Shown one piece after another: positions 21,744-34,473 of a DNA stretch of 64,000 nucleotides (position 1 is the stretch's first letter; every line of letters begins with the position of its first letter). The stretch is from Chamaecyparis obtusa (Eukaryota > Streptophyta > Pinopsida > Cupressales > Cupressaceae): assembly GCA_027943335.1 (NCBI GenBank), contig BSBK01007037.1, positions 894,001 through 958,000 of the forward strand. Reading direction: 5' to 3'. The notes below the pieces were generated by a model, which saw only the letters and a program-made list of their open reading frames with translations, ran no database searches and was not told where the DNA came from. The translations under genes were made by a program, and so were the position numbers.

Positions 21744-23584
21744 GTCGCATGATCGCATGCAATTAGAAAGCCACATGAGATCATGTGACAAGCCTTTACT
21801 CTCTGTCTTCCTGCCTTGCAAGACACCTCGGGCTAACCAAAAATTTAAACTGTTGGCCGTGGGGCCAGTCAACAGTCAAGATTCAAACTGTTGGTCGCTA
21901 TGGAATCTGAGACTCTTCTTCTTTTAATAGTATCTGTCAAGCCAAATCCATTGGGCTTCTTGGAGTCAAGTCATCATTCAAATTCAGGTAGAATAACTAA
22001 CCCGATCTCCAACTGGCATTGATCCTTTCCTTCAGATGCTTTAAAACATTCGGCATGATCTCATGACTTTGTCTGCTATTGAGATGCACTCATCTTCTTG
22101 TTCCGCTAACTTATAGTCTTGTTGCATGATCGTATGACTCTTTTTCAACTCTTGCGATCATGCGACAACTTTAAATAAACTTATATTATATTTTTATCGC
22201 ATCTGCTCTGTTAGCGTATATAGGTTCTTGCTGACAATCCGCCAACTTAGTACTTCATGGACCAATCACAAACTACCATACATGCTCGTGAAACATTTCA
22301 GACCCACCGCCTTTACTGACTTTACACCTGGAGGATCAGACGGATGGCGTATGATCTGATGGGCTCACAAGATTCTACGAGATCATACACCATCCGTCGA
22401 TTTGGAATCTTAAGATGTGCTTAAAATTAGGGAGGCCCACCTGAATACGTGGCAAGATCCCGTTAACTCGCAAAGCATCTTTGGTGACTTACGCTGTCCC
22501 ATGATCGCATAGCAATATTTTAATCCATGCGATCATGCGACCGTTTCATCATTAGCGCATCTGCGCTATCAGCGTACGTGGGTCCTACTTGGTCTTCCAT
22601 TGTCGCATGATCGCAAGAGTGTTCTCTCAGTCATGTGATCATGCGACCACACACCTAACCGACTATGCTTAACATTAGGGAGGCCCACCATGCTAAGTGT
22701 TCAGATCTCGCATGATCGCAAGACATCTTCCACACCATAGCAACAAAGTGGCATCTGTTGATTCTCCTTTAGCACGCCGCATGGTATAAATGCCTTTGGA
22801 CCCACCGGAACACATGGCGAGATCTCACATGATCGCAAGATAGTTCTCTCAGTCATGCGATCATGCGACCACACCTACCACAGGGCTTTATTTTCAACAT
22901 CAAACCGCACACCGTTTTCACTATTTGGCTTGTTGTGATTTGATGGATCATCCCGTATCTGCACTGTCAATGTATTACCCCACCGGCCAATGAAAATTGG
23001 ACAAGTCACCACCTAAGGACCCACCACCAGAGCTAGAAGCCTCTGTTTGACCGTTTGTCACATGATCGCATGCGGCCAGGAAGGCATATGCGATCATGCG
23101 ACCAACCGCGAAGTGTTATCTGCCACCGCAAACTGTTTTCACTATTTTACCTATGACCGCTGATGGTTTGTTGTTTGCTTGACTACTGACTAGCCCTGCG
23201 GCGATGCTAAAAACCCGCGCTCGAGATTCGACTGCAATTTTAACCCCAGCTTCACCCTGGGTTTATTTTCCCTCTTAGTTGCCAAGTCGCTTTATTTTTT
23301 CTTAACCACGATTACATCTAGCGACCACGTGAAATCTCTTTAACCGCGCAACCATGTATCTGCTTTACCATCCCTGGGCCCACCAATTGAGATTCTAATC
23401 TAATGGCGGGCGCGTGATCTCATGGGGTCAGAAGATCCCATGAGATCATGCGACCGCCTTTGATCCTCACCGCACGATCATCGCAAACTGTGACTCCATC
23501 TGACCCACGAGCCATTGAGATCCTCATCGGATGGTTGTCACATGATCTCATGGGCTCGGAAGATCCCATGAGATCATGCGACAA
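21744..23584. repeat. Array of nine inverted repeats around CATGATCGCA / CATGATCTCATGGG
   Basis: Paired arms (left/right): 21744-21759/21774-21789; 22123-22134/22153-22164; 22339-22357/22380-22398; 22500-22510/22527-22537; 22602-22615/22634-22647; 22828-22837/22856-22865; 23061-23071/23088-23098; 23405-23426/23437-23458; 23535-23554/23565-23584. An unpaired left arm lies at 22709-22720. Arms are 10-22 nt with zero to two mismatches or G-T wobbles and loops of 10-22 nt. Two arm types occur: TCGCATGATCGCA and the longer CATGATCTCATGGG type. The longer type sits in a repeated context, cccac-gagccattgagatc. Confidence 0.85.
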
Positions 23585-24272
23585 TCGTCGGATTTTCACT
23601 GCACTAGATCGATCTCCACTCAAGTAAGGTAAGATAAGACTGAAAGTTATACACAAGTAATGCTTTTGGCATAAAAAATCACTATGCATAGTATCGGGCA
23701 CTTTCTCCTTTGTGCAGACAAACTTTAACAGACAAGCATGAGTTGACTTTCTTTAACTTCTGGATAAGCAATACTTGAAATGCTGAATAACATTTGAATA
23801 CATATCCTATGAAGGGAGAAACAAATTGATTTAGTATAAGAAGTTGATATTAATCCAATTGATCGTAGACACATGATGCTCAAATACTAAGTGAACATCA
23901 AAGGAAATGTTAAGTAAGAATGGGAGTAGCCCTTTTGTACATTTATGATATAATGGATTGTCAGGTTTAAGTTTTGATTAATCAGGCTTATTTATGCATT
24001 AACTCTTTTAGTGCAGCAGACACCTCAGAGTCAAAATAAAAGAAGGTAATAGTAATTTTTGTTGTCTTTACATAATCATTTCTTTATAGTAACCCTTAAT
24101 CAGTAGGTATGGTAGAATTTTGCTGTGTTTTTCAGGAGGATGCTATCAAGAAGCTACCTATAGCACCAGATCATATATATCTAGTATGGATGTTCTCAAA
24201 TCTACATACTAAATGATGTAACAATAAAATGCAACACGTAAAGCAGAAATGTAATATTTGTATCTTTAAATA

Positions 24273-24305
24273 CTCGATATTATCGAGCAATGGGTATGCC
24301 CATTG
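24273..24305 (+). repeat. LINE 3' double hairpin, copy 1
   Basis: Stem 1: CTCGAT (24273-24278) with ATCGAG (24282-24287), loop ATT. Stem 2: CAATGGG (24288-24294) with CCCATTG (24299-24305), loop TATG. The stems are directly adjacent. Confidence 0.8.
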
Positions 24306-24386
24306 AAAGTTTGTATTTTGAATAGATATAGGATTCTTCTTGTATTAGTAGTGAGAATGCCAACGAGGACTATGATACTATAAAAT

Positions 24387-24419
24387 CTCAACTATGGTTG
24401 AGTCGTGGGTATGCCCATG
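24387..24419 (+). repeat. LINE 3' double hairpin, copy 2
   Basis: Stem 1: CTCAAC (24387-24392) with GTTGAG (24397-24402), loop TATG. Stem 2: CGTGGG (24404-24409) with CCCATG (24414-24419), loop TATG, one G-T pair. The spacing, order and GGG-TATG-CCC core match copy 1, while most stem bases differ in a compensated way. Confidence 0.8.
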
Positions 24420-24591
24420 TAAAATTGTATAAGTACAGGACCTCGGGTCCCTGGCTAGGCTGGAGGTTTTCTCCACCCCGCTCTTTCCTACCAGCGCCCG
24501 CAATGAGCAAGGTCACATGTAAAAATTTTTATAATATATTAATAAAAATTATACAGGGCCTCGACCTTTTATCGATCAAAAAAAAAAAAAA

Positions 24592-24602
24592 GGCTTATTG
24601 TA
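24592..24602 (+). repeat. Target-site duplication of the LINE, right copy
   Basis: ggcttattgta directly after the poly-A run, identical to 13577-13587. Confidence 0.9.
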
Positions 24603-27600
24603 GAAATAAATATATTTAATTAATGAAAATTAATTAAATACATTCACTTTAAAATTTAATTATTTATAAAATTTAACTTTTTGAATAAACGGTATTTTTA
24701 TTAATTGAAAAATTAAATTTAACATGTAGAAAAATAACATTAGACTAAATTTTATTATTTAATTTAATTCAAATGCAATTAAGTTCCACAATCAAATTGA
24801 AACAAATAAATAAAAAGAATTAGTTAATTTTGAGTTAAGTGGGTTAACAGAAACAAAGAGAAAATAGACTTGAGTTCAAATATAAAATTGTAGGAATTAG
24901 GGAATTGATGAAAACAAGGTTGTGAGTGGAGTTGAGTTCCAAACTTTGCATGTGGAATTCAATACCTATATTGGGAAAGTTTGGTCATTATTAGATCAAC
25001 ACATAGGTTTGGAGAATTTTGGGTGAAGGATTCAATTTGGAGGAAATTTCTATGAGAGCTTAGATTGTCTTCGTTTCTGGTCTTCATCACATTTATTCAT
25101 TCGGTGGTTTGAGGTAGGATTTAGAAAATCTTGTGATTATATTTTTGTTATTTCTGAAAAGAGTGTCTTCTTTGTGCCTGCCAGGTCTGGGTAATTTGGT
25201 TGTTGATGATTCTTTCCATGTTAGAATTCTGGAAAAATGGTTGGAGGAAAATGGGTGTGTGTGCATCCAATTCTTGATTCAATTTTGCTTGAATTCAATT
25301 AGGGTTTGGAATAAATGGAATTATTAGAATTTAGAATATTGATTATGAAAATATTTATGAAAGAAAACTTATCTGGAAACCCTAGGTTCAAATTTTACAA
25401 TAAGTCTATTTGGAAAAAAATTTAGATCTGGTATAGGGTTGGAAACAAAGTTTCAATTAAAACCTTAGAAAACAATTTTAAAAATACCCAAATTAATTTG
25501 TGCATCTGAGTCTTTCAATTTGATTGTTTTAAAAAAAAAATGTTTATACATGTTTCTTATTCGATAAAAAATCCAGTCTTTGTATAATATATATTTTTGT
25601 GTGTGTGTGTATTATATATATTCACATAATATATTCAATTGCCCATCTCTTTGTATTCAAATTTAAAAAAAATATATATTTATACTCATTGTTTTAGGAT
25701 CAATAAATTACAAGTGAAGTAACTATAAGATAAATCTTTAAAAAAATTACAAAGAAAATTACAAAAAAATAAATTAATTAAAAATATATGAGAGGAGGAG
25801 GCGGGGACCATCCCTCAACCTCGTCCCTAACTGCAACTCCAAGAGCTGTCTGTGGTAGCCCTTAGGCTGCCAACAACAGGCCCTAAGGCTATCGGTCGTA
25901 GCCTATGGCTATCGTCGATAGTCCTTAAACTGTCGCATGACGGTCTAGGCTGCCATGTCATGCCCCTATCCGCTTTTAGCTTGGTTTCTGATTCTGCAGC
26001 TTCATATAGTTCTGTTTGTGTGAATTCATGTCTTGGTTCAGATTTGTTTATGTCCAGACTCTTTTGGTTGTGATTTGGATTATGGCTTTGTCTAGTTTTT
26101 GATCTATATCTTTGACAGTGTATGGATATTTAACTTGTCAGGTGGTTGTTAATCTTTTATTAGATTATGGTGTTGGATTTATTTGCTGAAATAAAGACAG
26201 TTGCAGGTTCTGTATTTTCTGAGCTATCGGTTTTCTCTGATTACTTTTAGGTATTTGGGAATTTGTGTTGTTATAGAAGATGATTGTTTATAAGTTTAAA
26301 CAAACTCATTTCTTTAATAGGAAGAGGAATTTCTATGCTGCTATTAAAGATTTGATTAATGTAATTTTCGATGTTATGTTAGTCTGTATTTGTTAAGGAA
26401 AAATATTATTATTATATGGTTAATGTTAGTTGTTAAAATGATTTTATTATGTTGATGTTAATTGTTAAATGGAATTGAAATTTAAAAGGATATAAGTTAG
26501 TAAAATGTTAGAATGAATTAGTAGTAAGTTATGTGTAAAAGTTAGAAGGGGTGTTAGTAATATCCTAACATTCTATGTATTTTGGTAAGACAGGCTAAGG
26601 TTAGTAATTTGTCTAACCTAGGCTTTGGGCTTTGAAATACTTCCTATGGTTTTCGTGACCTATGATCTAATATGGCTATGACATATTAATCTCACTTTGT
26701 TAAGATATTTGTTTTGCTTAGTTTCGTATGTGCATTGGGATTTGATTGTTTTATCCATGTGCGATTTAATTCTGAGCATGTGTATTTGGGAGTTCTTGGT
26801 AAGTACTTGTACAACAGTGACAACTGTCGATATTTTGAATGGAAGTGGTAGTAAAAGATAAGTAAATGCAGCTACGGTACACATACTGGAATCGAATTAC
26901 TCCAGTTTGCTATCGGTCATTTGCATTGGCAAGGGTTTTCTGTTATGAGGTAATGTGTTTGATACTTGGAAAGGTTGAGAAAATGGGGTTGTTCTGTTCA
27001 TCTTGGAGGGAAAAATGGTTGTATACCTGTACATTAGTAATGGGATTCTCCATTATGCATATCACGGTTCTGTTTCTATTCTTTGAGCTTATTATTTGGA
27101 AGCACTATTCGGTTTTTGTGCTTGTGAACCGAGCTCTGTCACAGTGTGCTCTATTTCATTGCTTGGTTCTTGGACATTTTCAGGGTGGGTTTAGCTTTGC
27201 TGCTGAGCAAAGGGCTTGGATTTGGTGTAGCTCGCCAGTTGGGAGTGAGATCTTTGGTTTCAACTTATGAGTTTCAGAACACCCCCACTCTGTAATAAAG
27301 GCAAGGGCATTCTCTAACTCAATCTCTTGTCTTCTTTATGAATCTTGATTATTGAAGTTCATGGAATACAGTTTCTATTCATATCATGCATAGTGTTAGG
27401 AATGTTTCATGTGTTACTGTGGAAATATCTTTTGAAATGTTTGGGTTTTTTAGCATTGGAGTGTTTATGTTCACTGTTAGAAATTGGGGAATTCGGTAGT
27501 GTGTTTTCTATTCAATTTATTAGTAGTATTGTTTTAGGGTTTGTCAAATTCGGTGATACTGTATTATAGGAATATGAGGACGTAGGGTTTCTTGAGCTTT

Positions 27601-28500
27601 GGGAGAAATATGTATTTCTCTATTTCGAGTATGTTATTGTGATTCCGGTCAAAGGGAACTGTAATCTGTGTTTTAGGGAGTAACATTTCGGGAGTTAGGA
27701 TTGTGTAGTTTTCACATCTATGCTACCTATTCTACCGAGCTTCTGGAATGTTAATTTGTGTTTTGGGGGTTAGATAACTATAGTGTTGGATTTTGGACTT
27801 GTCGCTAGGCATTTGGGTGTCGAGACTTCTAAGTTATTTTTTGTTCTTTGTTATGTCGTGGTTTGAGGTTTGCAAGGTGTTTTTCTCTATTTAGGTGCCT
27901 GTTGAATTGGTTTTGAGAGTTGAGTTCCGGTTACCATGAGGTTTATGTTGAATATAGCCATCGTATAGTTGTGTATTGGTCTCTAGTGTTAGTGGTTCAT
28001 ATGGCCGTCGGCAGTTATATGCTCTAGAAAGAGGTGGATTAAGTTCCGGTCATAAAAAACTGCAATTGCTTGTTTAGAGGATAAGTTGGGTCTGTTGTGA
28101 ATTTTCTTTAGGAATCATGTTCTGTTTGTTGAATGTACTGTAACAGGATATGGGAATATAGTTTATCATTTGTCAATATTCTGGTGCCTCGGTTATTATA
28201 GAAGATTGTAATGGGAACCACTGCGATTACATTTTGATTGTGTTCTGTAGGCTATTCGATAGCTACTGTAGTAGTTGGTTTATCTGTCTACGGAATGGAT
28301 TGTGATGATAGGTATGTGGGCTGATTTGGATTATTGAGATTGTCTAGTATGTTGACTTAATAACTTCTATGTTATTTGGAACATAGTGTCATTTGGTATA
28401 ACAACAGTAAATGACAACAAATGTTTGAATGAGTTATCTGTTTTTGTGTTAATCAAACAGGGTTATAAATATGATATGTAGTGTTCTGTATTCTGCATAT
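24603..28500. other. Non-coding stretch inside the first D-family LTR
   Basis: AT-rich, with a short GC-rich patch at 25790-25960. No domain is recognisable; the longest frame (26866-27270, 134 codons) is hydrophobic and unsupported. The theme of the sequence resembles 40.4-42 kb of the second D LTR only loosely. Confidence 0.4.
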
Positions 28501-28511
28501 TTTACAAGGGA

Positions 28512-29232
<721 letters not shown>

Positions 29233-31710
29233 AGTATGTACATATGTGACTTTGTAGATGACAAAATTGAAACAAGTGCATAATTATTTGGATGATCACT
29301 GTGATGATAATGTGTAATTCTGCATTAAACATTAGTATATGAATTTAATTTTTACCTTCCATGGATTGACAAATTACTCTGTTAGTTAGAATGTGACAGA
29401 CTAATGGAATTAATTTTTAAGTGTTAGCTGTAACAGTCAGTTGATAATAAGATTGGATATTACAATTATTAGTTATAATGTTGCAATTGTATGTTAGGAA
29501 TTGGATATTATTATTGCTTGAGTTTACTAAGGATAGTATTGGAAATTTTTCTTAAGTTATTCTTTTAGTTGATGAAAAGAAGATGCTTTGCTGAGGTTAT
29601 TTTGAAAAGAGGTTTCATGGATGTGTGGATATTTTTAATTGTTGATTCAGTATTAAGGATTTCAGTTATTAGGTAAATATTAATAGTTGTATTTGGTAAT
29701 TCAGGTTTTACTATGGTTTAGCTATTATTGGTAGTATGAAGTGTTTTGAGATAATGCAAGTGTGACCCTTAGTATGGGAAACTGACTTTTGTCTGGAGCC
29801 TTAAGGTGAAAGAATATCTGTCAGTTATTTTACTAAGTGATAATTTAATAATTCATGGGCTATGGGTTTCATTTAAAAAGATAAAATATGATGCCCTGAT
29901 TACTTGCACATGTTGGTGAAGTAAGGGTATGGATTTACCTTATTGCTTGTAAAGAATAAGGCTGGCATAATGAATTCTTCAAGTTTCCTATATGGTTATT
30001 GATCGTTGATTCTTATGTAGATACCCAAAGCTATTGGATCATCACCTTGTCATTTTCTTTGCGAGTTTATTTCTGTTGAGAATGAAATGAAGTACTTGTT
30101 ATTTCTGTATAATAGAAATGAAATGCTTCCTGTCTTTAATGAAATATGTCTATTTTTATATGTATGGTTCAGTTTATTTTGTTAAGATTCTAACCTGTAT
30201 GATGTAGATGCTTTGGAGGTATTCCATCATCTTAGTCTTTTTGACTAAGCCCTGTTTGTTTGTGGTTGTTTTCTATTTTGGTGTTTTCAGGATTCTAAAT
30301 GAGGAAAACAATGTTTTTGGGGGAATGGTTAGATGCTGTAAAGATTTATGGGAAACAGATTATTACCTGGTTACTTGTTATTAGAGTAGTGCTTAGGATA
30401 GATAAGGGCAATTAGAAACAATCTGGAATTCTTAGAATATATGTATTAAATGTTGAGTATATTGTTATAATCTCATATATTCAATTACCCTTGGATATTA
30501 AATAACTGATTAAGTCAGTTGAGTTGTAATTCGGTGCTAATTTGTATCTTGTTAAATAAATAAAAATTGTGCTTTTCTGGTTATTTCATTGGATTTACTT
30601 TTGGTTGTCATTTATTTAGATTATTCTTATGTGGTGTTACATGCCGCACGACAGGCCTAGTTGCCGCGACGACAGCCAGAAGCGGGGCCAGTGGGTCCCC
30701 CCCCAAATGATGATTTTTCTTTTTTTTTAAAGATTTTTTTTAAAATTAAAATATTAAATTGTAAAATAAAAATAATAAAACAAATTAAAAAAAATATAAT
30801 AAAATAAAAAATATTTTATTTAAAATATTTATTAATAGTTTATTATATATACATATATTTATATGGTTAAAATATGTATATATATGTTTTGGTATTTGTG
30901 TATAGTCTATTTGGGCATGGTTTTCTCTTAGTCAAGATTGAGCTGATTATTGAGATAATTTATTTATGTTAGTTAATTGAGAAAATTAAACTATGGCATG
31001 TTTATTTCTAAATGAAATTGGGTAACTTTATTTATTTTCTAAATTAGACTATGAAATTATAGTGTTTTTATAATTTTAATTCCTAAACTCAATTTATTCT
31101 ATTAACGTAATGAATTGATTTGTTAGAATTAGAATTTAATTTGTCTAATGTAATTATAGTTTATTAGTGATTATTAATAGATTAATTTCGTGATGGAATT
31201 TTACACAAATTAGTTTACTTTATTAAATTCTATTGTTTGTCTATTTTATTCCTTCTCCGTTAGGGATTAGAGGGGAAACAGTTACGTCAGTCTAATAGGA
31301 TTGTTACAAGAGGTGGGGTTAGAGATATTGTGTTCACTTTGGTTGCCTTGCATACTTAAATGAAAGTTGATCATATTGAGACCCAACCTTATGAATTTGA
31401 TTCTATGATGAAAATTATTGTTGTGTGTTCCTGTTATTATTTGGAACCATATTTGGGAATTATGTATTATGTTGATCTCGAGTCATGATTTTGACACTAT
31501 AAACCTAGGGTAGGTTATCTAGGTTTTAAAGGGGGACGTGGCTTACTTTGGAGGCGTCAGAGCCTGAAAGTGGCTATATAGGCTACTTAATCAAGTGATA
31601 ATATAAAACTAAATGGGGTTAAAAATGAATTATTAAGATAATGACTCTTCCCCCATACCTTATGTGCTAGTATAGGATAAGGATGGGAGTGGGAAAAGAT
31701 GCTTGCTTGT
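29233..31710. other. Non-coding stretch inside the first D-family LTR
   Basis: No open frame of note. A GC-rich patch with a run of eight C lies near 30640-30710, followed by very AT-rich DNA (30715-30860). It could hide another, unrecognised insertion. Confidence 0.4.
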
Positions 31711-31715
31711 CTAGT
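31711..31715. repeat. TSD CTAGT of the triple-LTR element, left copy
   Basis: CTAGT directly before TGACGTAGTGCAC; the same five bases follow the third LTR at 38137-38141. Confidence 0.75.
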
Positions 31716-32600
31716 TGACGTAGTGCACTATGGAAAAATCCAAGAATGGATAGTCCAAGACTACATTAGCAACAACAATACTATGGAAACATAAAAAAGG
31801 GAATGCTCAAATATAATTTCATTCTACATGCCCGACTATAAGGCCTCCCGAGTCAGGGCCAAATATAAAAAATTACAATAGTAATTTTGAAATCCTCTAG
31901 CTATTCCAACTCTGTGACACATCAACAACTCGTAGAAACACTAAGGCAGATCTAAACTTGAGCTCGCAAGCCACCAAGCAATCTCCTTGTCTCCAAGCAT
32001 GCAAACCACTATTTTTGCTATTACAAATATCAGACAAACAATCTGATCTGCAAGATCTCGCAGGATCCAATTTCTATCCTTCTTTCTGACTCCCTAAATA
32101 ACTACCCAAACCTTCCTTAAATACACTTCTTCAACCACAAGTTAGCTAGAATAAATAATTAACTCCTAAGCCCAAGTCCGATCCTAAAATAAACAATTAT
32201 TAAATGCAATACAAGTCGGCTCTCAAATAGCCTTACAAATAATTAATTCTCCATTTCGGCCTCTAGATCCACATAGGAGAATGTAACACAAGCTACCCAA
32301 ATTAAATACATCAAGTCGGCCAACCAAATCTCCAAGAACTCTAGTCGGTAAGCCAAACTACCGAGTGCCAGTAAAAAAAACTGAGCAAGCTAAGCATCAT
32401 CGAGAAAGCACTTTGACTAAGCACCACAAGAACCACCGAGCACAGGTTCTACCAAGCACCAAAAGTTTACCGAGTTCCCTTCAGCGACCGAGCCCTTCAA
32501 TGACCGAGCCCCTCAATCAAAGCTACAACCAAGTAACACAAAAATACTCCAACATACCAACATGTAGGATTTCCAACTACCCTAGGATGCTCCTGCATTA
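31716..32600 (-). repeat. LTR 1 of the triple-LTR element
   Basis: 885 bp, collinear with LTRs 2 and 3, from TGACGTAGTGCACTATGG to ggatgctcctgcatta on the + strand. It has more differences from the others than a recent insertion would show. Confidence 0.82.
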
Positions 32601-34380
32601 GACACCCTAGGTGCAAAAATATGTTCCCAATGGCTGGAAGAAAATCTTCTAGGATTCAACACATAAACCCCGAACTAGTTCTTCACATACATGTCCTCCA
32701 AGTCTTCAACTTGCACACTCTTCCAATTTTTCTTTCTCTACCTTTTCAAGTCTTTCCTCGACAATCCACAGGTTGGTTCCCCATACTGATCTCCAATCTT
32801 TTAGAATCCTTCAACTCAAATCAGCTCCCAAAGCTCAAGTTCCTCCTACCGAGTGTTGTATCCAGCAAAGGCATCGGGACAAACTTCCTGCCATCCTTCT
32901 CAACATTAAACACATTCTTGACATAGTCATACATAGCTCTGTAATCAGACTACCAAGGTCTATTGAGCAATACGTGACAACTACTCATGTCCACAATATC
33001 ACACAACACTTGATCCTTATAATGGCCAATCTAAAAATCAATAAAACATTTCTCCCTCACTTCTAAAGTGTGAACATCTTGCAACCAACCAATCCTATAA
33101 GGATAAGGATGTCTTACTCTCTTCAAACCAAGTTTCTAAACCATCTCCTTAGCTACAAGGTTATTAGTACTACCACTATTCACAATCACATTATAAAGTT
33201 TACCTCCTTACTTGCACCAAGTTCTAAACAAATTACTCCTCTGACAAGGTTCAACCTTAGTACCGAGTAGTGTTCTTCGGACTAGCAAGTTTTTTGAATC
33301 TACCTCAGGTTCATTTAGTATGTTCTCATTCACCACAACAGTTCTTGAATCACTAGTCTTCTGGGAACATTCAAATGATCGATGTCCTTCTTCACCACAA
33401 TTATAACAAGTACCCTTAAAGGAAACCTTACCAGTCCTCTTCCTTGGTTCAATAGGTTTCGGTTCAACTTCAACAGTAAGTTTATCCTTCACCAAGTGAT
33501 CTTGTTTCTCCTTTCCTCAGGAATTATCATGTTGTCTCATCTTCAACTTATCTTCTACCTTCAGGGCATACTAATAAGCATCCTCAACTAAATCAATCTT
33601 CAAGATACCAATCTCATCTTGAATATTGAATCTCAAACCATTCACATACCGAGCTACCTTTTTCTTACCAAGTTCTTTGTGTCCAAACCAAATAGTCAAC
33701 TTATAGAACTCCTCGATATAGTCTTTAAAAATCAAATCTTTTTGCTTCAAGTTTTGCAACTTCTTAAATAACTCAAGTTCATAGTCGGTAGGTATGAACT
33801 TAGCTTTCAATTTAGAAACCATCCATCTCCACTAATTGATCTTCATTTCACCTTCATCTTCTCTATCCCTCTGCAATTCTTTCCACCAAAGAGCAGCATG
33901 TCCTTTCAATTTTTTCTGTGCCAACCTCACTCTAAGAGGATCTTCAATTTCTTCAAGCTCAAAGAACTCTTCTAACTTACAAATCTAGTCAATAAAATTA
34001 TTGGAACTCAAAGCACCAGAGAAGTTAGAAACTTCCATTCGATAACTAGTACTTAACCGAGCTCTAGATCTCTACAACCGACTAGTTTTGTCTTCACTAG
34101 ATATATCCCTCTGATCAGTTCTATCATCTCTACTAGATCCAACTACTTCAAAGTCTTCAACATCTTCCTCATATCCATCATCAGTACCAAGATTCCTCAG
34201 CATACCAACATTAGCCCTCATGATCTCAATGATCATATCATTATTCATCAATTCTATGTCAGATCTGAAATCTACTTTAAACTTCTCATAAATCTTTGAT
34301 TCTACAGCATCACAGAGATCTGTAATCACGATAGCATCCAATCTTCTCAGAGGCATCCTTCGAGATCTTTGAAATCCCAA
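32601..34380 (-). pseudogene. gag-protease remnant, internal copy 1
   Basis: Minus-strand pieces 34380-34072, 33822-33571 and 33495-33208 lie in one frame, separated by stops. The first (M-G-F-Q-R-S-R-R) is the N-terminus. The second carries a Ty3/gypsy gag core (Y-I-E-E-F-Y-K-L, Y-V-N-G-L-R). The third has a zinc knuckle C-Y-N-C-G-E-E-G-H-R-S-F-E-C. A protease follows at about 33190-32830, whose active-site triplet reads N-S-G rather than D-S-G (Asn codon at 33178-33180). No pol follows before the LTR. Confidence 0.75.
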
Positions 34381-34453
34381 GGCTATAAATCACCAACCCA
34401 AGGTCCAGGTGCAAACTGCCTCAACTCGGCGATCTATTTACACACTCAAGAAC

Positions 34454-34473
34454 AACCTGGCTCTAATACCACC
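34454..34473 (-). other. Primer-binding site, initiator tRNA-Met type (internal copy 1)
   Basis: The minus strand reads GGTGGTATTAGAGCCAGGTT, two bases from the LTR end. It matches the complement of the initiator tRNA-Met 3' end with one mismatch in 18. Confidence 0.85.

Larger units (their letters stand above)
21169..24577 (+). other. LINE 3' region, 3.4 kb, non-coding
   Basis: There is no coding potential after the RNase H. 21169-21740 is ordinary AT-rich UTR. 21744-23590 is distinctly richer in GC and full of inverted repeats. 23600-24240 is AT-rich again, and 24270-24577 holds paired hairpins and the LINE terminus. The TSD encloses all of it, so it either belonged to the LINE RNA (for example as captured sequence) or was inserted into the LINE afterwards. 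No terminal repeats of a second element were found. Confidence 0.6.
13588..24591 (+). mobile_element. L1-type LINE, 11.0 kb, with TSD and poly-A tail
   Basis: Bounded by an 11-16 bp target-site duplication and ending in a 14-nt poly-A (24578-24591). It contains ORF1 remnants (zinc knuckle and a DUF4283-like region), a complete ORF2 frame (endonuclease, reverse transcriptase, zinc-binding region, RNase H) and an unusually long 3' region of about 3.4 kb. Plant L1 elements with a C-terminal RNase H are well known. Only 39 bp precede the first ATG and the frame is open to the very edge, so the 5' end may be truncated. It cannot now encode working proteins because of in-frame stops and at least one frameshift. 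Confidence 0.85.

Noticed and set aside
21744..23584. CRISPR-like array of repeats and spacers
   Set aside because: The repeats are inverted pairs of varying length with no constant spacer size, in plant-type DNA; not a CRISPR.
32365..33591. Plus-strand frames of 66-101 codons
   Set aside because: Antisense to the LTR and the gag-protease relic, whose motifs are clear on the minus strand.
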